A stretch of DNA of 10,743 bases from Desulfurococcales archaeon (lineage in GTDB: Archaea > Thermoproteota > Thermoprotei_A > Sulfolobales > Desulfurococcaceae): positions 1 to 10,743 of the forward strand of contig JALWQP010000170.1 of assembly GCA_027083045.1 (NCBI GenBank), given 5' to 3'. How positions within the stretch are numbered: the stretch's first letter is position 1; every line of letters starts with the position of its first letter. Shown piece after piece: positions 6,008-10,743 of the stretch. The notes below the pieces were generated by a model. That model saw only the letters and a program-made list of their open reading frames with translations. It did no database searches and was not told where the DNA came from. The position numbers and the translations under genes are program-made.

Positions 6008-6073
6008 TCGGGTCAGCGAAGAGCACATCATCGCCGAGGCTCAGTTCCGCCGGAATACCTCCATCATAACGAG
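6008..6073 (-). ncRNA. Candidate box C/D guide sRNA
   Basis: Minus-strand boxes are in the right order. Box C is ATGATGG (6067-6061), box D' CTGA (6044-6041), box C' GCGATGA (6034-6028, one mismatch) and box D CTGA (6016-6013). The C'-to-D spacer is 11 nt (TGTGCTCTTCG), normal for archaea, and the D'-C' gap is 6 nt. The C-to-D' spacer is 16 nt and partly self-complementary (TTCC/GGAA), which is atypical. The sequences flanking C and D can pair weakly (CGTT with GACG). The bidirectional TATA-like element at 6088-6102 is correctly placed for a 5' end near 6072. The predicted D-guide target is CGAAGAGCACA; targets were not searched. The RNA starts 2-3 nt past the stop of the convergent nucleotidyltransferase gene. 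Confidence 0.45.
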
Positions 6074-6087
6074 GATTTGTACTGGGG

Positions 6088-6102
6088 CCAAAAATATTTA
6101 TC
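6088..6102. promoter_or_regulatory. Near-symmetric TATA element, possibly bidirectional
   Basis: CCAAAAATATTTATC is TATA-like on both strands. On the minus strand it lies about 25 nt upstream of the expected 5' end of the C/D candidate (near 6072). On the plus strand it lies about 25 nt upstream of the GC-rich RNA segment (start near 6122). Confidence 0.45.
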
Positions 6103-6121
6103 AGAAGAGAACAATAATGGA

Positions 6122-6285
6122 GAATGACCCCCGCTCCCCGAGCGACATCTGCCGAATAGGCATGGGATGACTCGGGGGTTCCCGGCCTTCAATCCATTGT
6201 TCGTATAATGTTCCGATGAGGTGCCTTCTCCTCGAGACCGGGCGGGATGATTGTTGCACCGGTTACCGAGGATACACAATGTTTT
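6122..6285 (+). ncRNA. Putative GC-rich structured RNA, family not recognised
   Basis: This non-coding segment is about 53-62% GC and is flanked by A/T-rich sequence, the usual appearance of structural RNA in a hyperthermophile. Several pairings are visible. CCCCGAG (6136-6142) pairs with CTCGGGG (6171-6177), or alternatively ACCCCCG (6127-6133) with CGGGGGT (6173-6179). The inner hairpin is CATC-TGCC-GAATA-GGCA-TGG-GATG. CCCGG (6181-6185) pairs with CCGGG (6238-6242), enclosing GAGG/CCTC. ATTGT (6250-6254) pairs with ACAAT (6276-6280), enclosing CGG-TTA-CCG. GATGA recurs three times, which hints at kink-turn (L7Ae) sites. It does not show RNase P, SRP or tRNA signatures, and no ACA box fits convincingly for an H/ACA RNA. 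Strand is inferred from the upstream TATA element and downstream T-tract. Confidence 0.4.
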
Positions 6286-6293
6286 CTTCTTCC
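6282..6293 (+). terminator. T-rich tract after the structured RNA
   Basis: TTTTCTTCTTCC directly follows the last predicted helix. It would suit archaeal T-tract termination of a plus-strand transcript. Confidence 0.35.
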
Positions 6294-6405
6294 TCAACGC
6301 GTACTTCACAGGGATACCTAGGGATACCATTAATATACTCTACTAACTTATCTAGTCCTATCTGTGAATGAAACGGAGTAATGGGCGGACGGTGAGGAAG
6401 AAACA
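6294..6405. other. Leader region of the NusA-like gene
   Basis: GGGATACC occurs twice at short distance (6311-6328 region, GGGATACCTAGGGATACC). A TATA-like ATTAATATAC follows near 6329-6338 and could drive the gene starting at 6406, giving a leader of about 45 nt. GGTGAGG (6391-6397) is the likely SD. No other gene was seen. Confidence 0.35.
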
Positions 6406-6906
6406 TTGAGGTACCCGCTCGATAGAATATGCGTGCGTAGCGGCATACTCTGTCCCAGTTGCCAGCGCAAGGTAGACACGGGGATCGTTAAGGAGTACGA
6501 AATACCGATAATGAAATCACTTATGGAGATCGAGGAGCAGATCAAGGAGCTAAGAGATCAGGGGGAATATATACGCTCATATAAGTATGATAGCTTCATA
6601 GTGATACTGATACGTGGAATAGACAATATGGAGATACTCGAGCGGTTGAGCAAGAAGTTGTCAAGCAAGCTTAGAGCAAGAGTCAGAGTTGTCAATTATT
6701 CTCCGGAGAAAAAGAGGATTGTTGAACAGTTAATCTATCCTGCGAGTCTCCTAGGTATAAACACTCTATGGCTACCCGATGGATCGGAACAGACGGTCAT
6801 AAGGATCTCTAGGCAAGACCAGAGATTTTTGGCTGGCAAGAGAAGATATCTAGAGGAAGTATTGTCTGAGCTTCTCGGCCGTCCTGTAAGGATAAGGTTT
6901 GAGTAA
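6406..6906 (+). CDS. NusA-like KH-domain RNA-binding protein with N-terminal cysteine motif
   Basis: The 166-residue protein begins with a cysteine-bearing segment (C9, C16, C19; ICVRSGILCPSC), which is a likely zinc-binding knuckle. A helical linker is followed by two compact alpha/beta units consistent with tandem KH domains (approximately 50-95 and 95-166). The second contains GINTLWLPDGSEQTVIRI, typical of the archaeal NusA-like family. Archaeal NusA-like proteins bind RNA and are thought to act in transcription elongation or termination. Their mechanism is much less certain than that of bacterial NusA. The TTG start at 6406 has GGTGAGG 8 nt upstream, and nearby ATGs (6368, 6381) are out of frame. 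It converges on truD with only 8 nt between stop codons. Confidence 0.65.
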   Translation: MRYPLDRICVRSGILCPSCQRKVDTGIVKEYEIPIMKSLMEIEEQIKELRDQGEYIRSYKYDSFIVILIRGIDNMEILERLSKKLSSKLRARVRVVNYSPEKKRIVEQLIYPASLLGINTLWLPDGSEQTVIRISRQDQRFLAGKRRYLEEVLSELLGRPVRIRFE

Positions 6907-6914
6907 TAGGCATC

Positions 6915-8003
6915 CTAATACAACATATATTTATTCTTAAAAATCTCTCTGAGAACAACTGAGGCGTATTCTCCTACTCCTAGCTCGAACTCGAGGAAAG
7001 TCCTATCATCGAATCTATAGACTGACACATTCTTTGGAATAAGGATCCCTGTTCTAAACCAGCATGGAATGCCCTTGAGGAGATCATATGATATATTCTC
7101 AGAAACAAGTATTTCACCGTAATATTTCTGGGAATCCCTACAAGATGCTACAGGGTAAACCCTGTTTAGCGCGCTACATCCATAGTCCTCAATTGTCTTA
7201 TTCAGTAGTGCGTTAAACAGATATGATAGATATGCTTCCAGCAATAATATTAGAATACGCTTTCTTGATGTACTCGTCTTGAAGAGCTTGTACACTGAAA
7301 AAAATAATTCCTCATAGATAAAACGTTTTCCCGAAAACCTTTTTGCACACCTAGCAACTATTTCTTCTTCGTCCTCATAAGAGTAAATAGTGTTTAAGAG
7401 CTCTCCTGTAAAGAGATCGTATCGGTTAAGGAGAAGAAATTTTCCGAGAATGTGTGAATTTGGTCTTCTTGCACCGAATCTCTGGTAGCCATAATAATTG
7501 GGTAAACCATGAGAAGTAATTTCTTTCATTATTGATTCTAGGTCTTTAACAATATCTTTGTTTTCAATAATGATCTTGAATTTGTTCCCTAAGAGGAACT
7601 TTCTCGAAGGCTTCCGCCTAACGAAGCCGATGTGTTGAAGCCTTATCATATCGTCGTAGAGGCTTTCGGGAGGTTTTCTCCTTAGAATAGCTGTTTTTAT
7701 GAAGATATATTGTTTCGATGTGGCATGCTTGTCCTTTAGGCCAAGATAGTATATGTTCGAGGAAGGTATGCCGAGCACTCGTGCAATGATCTCTATCGCT
7801 TTTATTGTCTCGATGTTCCTCTTAGTCATCAAAAATACTGTGTAATCTGTTTTCTCTTCCGTAAATCCAAGGGCCTCGAGGTCAACGATCTCTTCCACAT
7901 AGAAGGTTTTTTCGGAATGCCTGAATGGATAATCAATATATGTACTGAGTAAATAGTATTTGATCCCAGTGATATGATCTATAAGCCTATTAGATCTGAT
8001 CAT
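6915..8003 (-). CDS. truD: tRNA pseudouridine synthase TruD/Pus7 family
   Basis: The 362-residue protein has the TruD hallmarks in order. These are the N-terminal KTFYVEEI strand, the catalytic motif GLKDKHATSKQ with the nucleophile D91, the NYYGYQRFG signature (169-177), RPNSHILGKFLL just after it, and the C-terminal EYASVVLREIF. TruD family enzymes convert uridine to pseudouridine in RNA: U13 of tRNA(Glu) in bacteria, U13 and/or U35 of tRNAs in archaea and eukaryotes. The exact target here is inferred only by family. It seems somewhat shorter than most archaeal TruD proteins, mainly in the insertion domain. The gene is noticeably A/T-rich (around 37-40% GC in sampled lines, against mid-50s for the AOR gene). 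Its ATG overlaps the pth2 stop (ATGA), implying translational coupling. Confidence 0.88.
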   Translation of the reverse strand: MIRSNRLIDHITGIKYYLLSTYIDYPFRHSEKTFYVEEIVDLEALGFTEEKTDYTVFLMTKRNIETIKAIEIIARVLGIPSSNIYYLGLKDKHATSKQYIFIKTAILRRKPPESLYDDMIRLQHIGFVRRKPSRKFLLGNKFKIIIENKDIVKDLESIMKEITSHGLPNYYGYQRFGARRPNSHILGKFLLLNRYDLFTGELLNTIYSYEDEEEIVARCAKRFSGKRFIYEELFFSVYKLFKTSTSRKRILILLLEAYLSYLFNALLNKTIEDYGCSALNRVYPVASCRDSQKYYGEILVSENISYDLLKGIPCWFRTGILIPKNVSVYRFDDRTFLEFELGVGEYASVVLREIFKNKYMLY

Positions 8004-8362
8004 AGTAGTTTTAGCCTCCCCGTTATACGGTCTATTTTATCCGCTGGAGCAGGCCCGATCGCGACTGCCGTGAGAGTCCCGGGAGGAAGTTCTGTGAGGC
8101 CAGCATCCCTAACTATACCTACCGGTAGATCAGAGCGCATGGCCTGGTCAGCTATCGCTAGGAGTTCTTTCTCGTCACCACCTTTTAACGCAACTTTTTT
8201 CTGACCAGTAGCCCACCATTTATCGAACCAATCTCTATATTCTCTATAGGCTGTGAACGCGGCTATCACAGAGGCATGTGCTACCTGAACGGCTAATTTG
8301 CCTTTACTCATACGTATATCTGTTCGTACAACTATTACCTGCTTGTAATCACCGTTGATCAT
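8000..8362 (-). CDS. pth2: Peptidyl-tRNA hydrolase 2 (Pth2)
   Basis: The 120-residue protein is a full-length Pth2. It has KQVIVVRTDIRMSKGKLAVQ with the conserved catalytic-region lysines, followed by VAHAS, then LPVGIVRDAGLTEL and TLTAVAIGPAP at the C-terminus, all signatures of the family. Pth2 hydrolyses the ester of peptidyl-tRNAs released prematurely from ribosomes and recycles the tRNA. The ATG at 8362 is preceded by GGTGA (8373-8369) at 6 nt. The last codons overlap the truD start by 4 nt, so the two form a small minus-strand operon of tRNA-related genes. It is divergent from the zinc-ribbon/aEF-1beta pair. Confidence 0.95.
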   Translation of the reverse strand: MINGDYKQVIVVRTDIRMSKGKLAVQVAHASVIAAFTAYREYRDWFDKWWATGQKKVALKGGDEKELLAIADQAMRSDLPVGIVRDAGLTELPPGTLTAVAIGPAPADKIDRITGRLKLL

Positions 8363-8410
8363 CCCTAATCACCGGATGTCCAGGACACATTACTCGGGAG
8401 TAGTTTGGAA

Positions 8411-8423
8411 TACTTTTTTAAGT
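8411..8423. promoter_or_regulatory. TATA-like element in the pth2/zinc-ribbon divergent region
   Basis: TACTTTTTTAAGT is A/T-rich on both strands. It lies about 60 nt upstream of the zinc-ribbon ATG (8480) and about 55 nt upstream of the pth2 ATG (8362). It could serve either or both; sequence alone does not decide. Confidence 0.4.
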
Positions 8424-8479
8424 CTCCCTAAAAGATTATCGGATAGCATAGTAGAAGTGCATTGTGGGAGTGACTGGAA

Positions 8480-8698
8480 ATGGGTGCGAAATACACTCTG
8501 GAGACGGAGAATATATCATTGCTGGAGGCTGCTTCACCGCCAATATGCAGTAGTTGTCACCGAATAATCCCGCCCCACGAACACGGTACAGCGTTTATCT
8601 GCCCAAACTGTGGACAGGTAATTATAAGAAGATGTAAGAAGTGTAGAAAGCTATCCGTACCGTATGTATGCCCCAACTGTGGGTTCAGGGGACCATAA
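8480..8698 (+). CDS. Small Zn-ribbon RNA-binding protein linked to translation (COG2888-like)
   Basis: The 72-residue protein has two zinc ribbons interleaved from four C-x2-C pairs: CSSC, CPNC(G), CKKC and CPNCG. It ends with the characteristic CPNCGFRGP tail. It matches the archaeal family described as a predicted Zn-ribbon RNA-binding protein with a role in translation (HVO_2753-like). The biochemical function is unproven. Its position immediately before aEF-1beta (19 nt apart, same strand) is a common archaeal arrangement and supports both calls. The ATG at 8480 follows GGGAGTGA (8466-8473) by 6 nt. Confidence 0.85.
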   Translation: MGAKYTLETENISLLEAASPPICSSCHRIIPPHEHGTAFICPNCGQVIIRRCKKCRKLSVPYVCPNCGFRGP

Positions 8699-8717
8699 CT
8701 AGGAGAGGTGTACATGT

Positions 8718-8993
8718 ATGGCTAAGGTGCTCGTACTTCTAAAGGTTCTACCCGAAGATATAAATATTGACTTGGAAGATCTCAAGAACAAGATCGCTGA
8801 GGTCCTACCGGAGGGCTACGAGATCAAGGGATACGATATTGAGCCCATCGCGTTTGGCATGAAAGCTCTTAGGCTATACATATTCATACCCGAGGAGACC
8901 GAAGGAGGTACAGAGCCGCTCGAGAAGGCTGTCATGGGCGTTGAGGGGGTAAGCCAGGTAGAGGTAGAAGCGGTGCACAGGATTAGCGAGTAA
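8718..8993 (+). CDS. ef1b: Archaeal translation elongation factor 1-beta (aEF-1beta)
   Basis: The 91-residue protein is the single-domain archaeal version of the EF-1B guanine-nucleotide exchange factor. It has an alpha/beta sandwich with MAKVLVLLKVLPEDINIDL at the start, YDIEPIAFGMKALRLYIFIPE in the middle and GVEGVSQVEVEAVHRI at the end. It catalyses GDP/GTP exchange on aEF-1alpha, which delivers aminoacyl-tRNA to the ribosome. The length is normal for the family. The start at 8718 has GGAGAGGTG (8702-8710) upstream. An ATG at 8714 is out of frame and stops after three codons. Confidence 0.94.
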   Translation: MAKVLVLLKVLPEDINIDLEDLKNKIAEVLPEGYEIKGYDIEPIAFGMKALRLYIFIPEETEGGTEPLEKAVMGVEGVSQVEVEAVHRISE

Positions 8994-8996
8994 CGG

Positions 8997-9004
8997 TTTT
9001 TATT
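8997..9004 (+). terminator. T-rich terminator after aEF-1beta
   Basis: TTTTTATT begins 4 nt after the stop codon and is the only T-run in the intergenic gap before the AAA ATPase gene. Confidence 0.4.
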
Positions 9005-9040
9005 CCGCCTGTAATAATAGCATGAACTCTTTTGTTAACA

Positions 9041-9055
9041 ATAGTATTTAAGGGG
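9041..9055 (+). promoter_or_regulatory. Possible TATA box for the AAA ATPase gene
   Basis: ATAGTATTTAAGGGG resembles an archaeal TATA element. It would start transcription near 9073, leaving a leader of about 60 nt before the GTG at 9135. A second A/T motif, GTTTAAGG (9115-9122), is too close to the start for normal spacing. Confidence 0.35.
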
Positions 9056-9134
9056 ATTATGCGATTCTCTAACCGTAGGATGATGCTTATCACTAATTCA
9101 TATGTGTTTACCAGTGTTTAAGGTGTAGGGATTG

Positions 9135-10743
9135 GTGAACATATCAGCCTCTTCCAAGAAGGATAAGAACAAGATCACATTGAGGGTTCTAGAAGCGGAG
9201 CCTAAGGATGTGGGTAAGGGTATTGCGCGCATAGATCCGGAGGTCATGGAGAATCTGGGACTAGAGAACGGCGATATAATAGCGGTCGAGGGGAAAAGGA
9301 GGACTGTTGTAAGGGTAATACAGGGGAGGCCTCAGGACCGCGGACTAGGCATTATCAGGCTTGACAACATAACCAGGCAGAACGCTGGTGTGAAGATCGG
9401 TGACAAGGTAGTTATTGAGAAAATAAACGTGCCACCTGCTGTCGTTGTAAAACTAGCTCCCGCTAAGTACTTCGCCCCAGCAGATCATAGGCTGGCCAAT
9501 TATGTCAAGAACAAGCTCCTCGACAGGCCCGTTATGGAGGAAGACATCGTCATGATACCAATACTTGGCCAGAGCCTGCCCCTCAAAGTAGTCTTCACGA
9601 AGCCAAAAGGCCCCGTCATAATCAAGAGAACAACGAACGTCGTCCTTCTAGAAAAACCCATGGATGCCTACAAAGTGCCGCGCGTAACTTATGAGGATAT
9701 CGGTGGCATGAAGCACATTATCAGGAAGATACGTGAAATGGTTGAACTTCCACTGAGGCATCCGGAGCTGTTTAAGCGCTTAGGAATAGATCCGCCTAAA
9801 GGCATACTCCTATACGGCCCGCCGGGTACGGGCAAGACATTGCTTGCCAAAGCAGTTGCTAATGAGTCGGAAGCCTACTTCATCGCGATAAATGGTCCGG
9901 AGATAATGAGTAAGTTCTATGGCGAGTCGGAGCAGAGGCTCAGAGAAATATTTGAGCAAGCAAAGAAGAATGCTCCAGCAATAATCTTTATCGACGAGAT
10001 CGATGCGATTGCTCCGAAGAGAGATGAGGTAATGGGTGAAGTAGAGAGGAGGGTGGTGGCACAGCTATTAGCTCTTATGGATGGTCTTGAGAGCCGTGGA
10101 GACGTAATAGTGATAGCGGCGACTAACAGACCCAACGCTCTTGACCCCGCGCTGAGGAGGCCGGGCAGATTCGACCGTGAAATCGAGATACCACTGCCCG
10201 ACAAGCAGGGAAGACTAGAAATACTACAAATCCATACCAGAGGGATGCCTCTAGCAGACAATGTTGATTTGAAGAAGCTCGCAGAGATAACACATGGGTA
10301 CACCGGCGCCGACATAGCTGCACTCGTAAGAGAAGCAGCCTTGAACGCGCTACGCAGATACTTGCCTGAAATAGATCTGGACAGCGATACAATACCGCCG
10401 GAAGTACTCGAGAAAATGGAGGTGAGGATGGAGGACTTCATGGCGGCATATAAGGAGATAGTGCCGAGTGGCCTAAGAGAGATTTATGTGGAAGTGCCCG
10501 AGGTCTCCTGGAACGATATCGGAGGCTTGGAAGAGGCTAAACAGGAGCTAAAACAAGCTGTTGAATGGCCCATGAAGTATCCCGAGGTGTTCAAGCGTCT
10601 CGGCATAAGGCCTCCAAAGGGTATACTACTCTATGGCCCTCCAGGTACTGGTAAGACTTTGTTGGCTAAGGCTGTCGCCACCGAGAGCGGCGCCAACTTC
10701 ATAGCAGTAAGAGGACCCGAAATCCTAAGCAAATGGGTAGGAG
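9135..10743 (+). CDS. cdc48: Cdc48/VAT-type AAA+ ATPase (partial, runs off the right edge)
   Basis: The first 536 codons are present. Residues 1 to about 190 form the Cdc48 N domain (double-psi barrel start ITLRVLEAEPKDVGKGIARID). The D1 ATPase has Walker A GPPGTGKT at 228-235 and Walker B IIFIDEID at 283-290, followed by the sensor segment VIAATNRPNALDPALRRPGRFDR with arginine-finger residues. The linker leads into D2, beginning WNDIGGLEEAK with Walker A GPPGTGKT at 501-508. The rest of D2 lies outside. Cdc48/VAT hexamers unfold proteins with ATP and feed the archaeal proteasome. GTG 9135 is my choice; an in-frame TTG one codon earlier (9132) has the more usual 5-nt distance to GGTGT (9122-9126). 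A stop at 9126-9128 bounds the frame. Confidence 0.95.
   Translation, partial: MNISASSKKDKNKITLRVLEAEPKDVGKGIARIDPEVMENLGLENGDIIAVEGKRRTVVRVIQGRPQDRGLGIIRLDNITRQNAGVKIGDKVVIEKINVPPAVVVKLAPAKYFAPADHRLANYVKNKLLDRPVMEEDIVMIPILGQSLPLKVVFTKPKGPVIIKRTTNVVLLEKPMDAYKVPRVTYEDIGGMKHIIRKIREMVELPLRHPELFKRLGIDPPKGILLYGPPGTGKTLLAKAVANESEAYFIAINGPEIMSKFYGESEQRLREIFEQAKKNAPAIIFIDEIDAIAPKRDEVMGEVERRVVAQLLALMDGLESRGDVIVIAATNRPNALDPALRRPGRFDREIEIPLPDKQGRLEILQIHTRGMPLADNVDLKKLAEITHGYTGADIAALVREAALNALRRYLPEIDLDSDTIPPEVLEKMEVRMEDFMAAYKEIVPSGLREIYVEVPEVSWNDIGGLEEAKQELKQAVEWPMKYPEVFKRLGIRPPKGILLYGPPGTGKTLLAKAVATESGANFIAVRGPEILSKWVG

Noticed and set aside
6118..6171. Short plus-strand frame of 17 codons in the GC-rich segment
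   Set aside because: It overlaps the strongest hairpin and has no SD at useful distance. It is too short to support as a gene.
6064..6330. Minus-strand frame of 88 codons across the non-coding locus
   Set aside because: The composition is unlike a protein (many S, G, R, C and N), there is no SD, and it overlaps the GC-rich hairpins and TATA element. It is better explained by structured RNA.
6993..7003. GAGGAAAGTCC, identical to the conserved RNase P RNA CR-I motif
   Set aside because: It lies inside the truD coding sequence (antisense), where the protein keeps family residues throughout. No other RNase P motif is nearby. Chance match.
9917..10441. Long serine-rich minus-strand frame of 174 codons
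   Set aside because: It is antisense to the D1 ATPase of the cdc48-like gene, whose motifs are intact. It is a reading-frame shadow caused by codon bias.
1..10743. CRISPR arrays, insertion sequences, integrases, defence genes
   Set aside because: No regularly spaced repeats, transposase or integrase motifs, or known defence-gene signatures were seen anywhere in the window.

Overview
The window looks like a hyperthermophilic crenarchaeon (Thermoproteota), most plausibly of the Desulfurococcales. This placement is inferred from several signs. Proteins are archaeal (Pth2, TruD, a NusA-like KH protein, aEF-1beta, a two-ribbon translation zinc protein, a Cdc48-type AAA ATPase). Ribosome binding sites are repeatedly GGTGA(T), which match the crenarchaeal 16S 3' end. 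TTG and GTG starts are common, AGA/AGG dominate arginine codons, promoters are A/T-rich TATA boxes, and one tRNA has an archaeal intron at 37/38. I cannot name the species.

Left part (1-494): a minus-strand tRNA-Arg(UCG) with encoded CCA. About 50 nt upstream of it, on the same strand, is a candidate box C/D guide RNA with evenly spaced boxes. Positions 495-4789 hold the most distinctive block, a four-gene redox cassette. It comprises a tungsten/molybdenum aldehyde:ferredoxin oxidoreductase (AOR)-family catalytic protein, two different proteins that each carry sixteen cysteines arranged for four [4Fe-4S] clusters, and an FAD/NAD(P)-dependent oxidoreductase. The set matches the subunits of the bacterial AorABE enzyme: catalytic subunit, multi-cluster wire subunit and flavin subunit. 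Here the wire-type subunit is present twice. A possible transcription boundary lies between the two ferredoxins. The inferred role is reversible oxidation of an aldehyde or related compound, with electrons passed along the clusters to a flavin that exchanges with NAD(P).

Middle (4790-6405): a small membrane protein with its own probably leaderless promoter, a minus-strand tRNA-Arg(CCU) with a 22-nt intron, and an orphan nucleotidyltransferase-fold protein. After these comes a 400-nt gene-free stretch that seems to be an RNA locus. It contains a second candidate C/D guide RNA (minus strand), a near-symmetric TATA element, and a GC-rich structured segment (plus strand) ending in a T-rich tract. 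I cannot assign the last to a known family.

Right part (6406-10743): information-processing genes. A NusA-like zinc/KH protein converges on truD. Pth2 lies directly upstream of truD and overlaps it by 4 nt. Divergently from pth2 run a small zinc-ribbon translation protein and aEF-1beta. The window ends inside a cdc48/VAT-type AAA ATPase that contains its N domain, all of D1 and the start of D2. The truD/pth2 arm, at least truD, is visibly A/T-richer than the AOR cassette.
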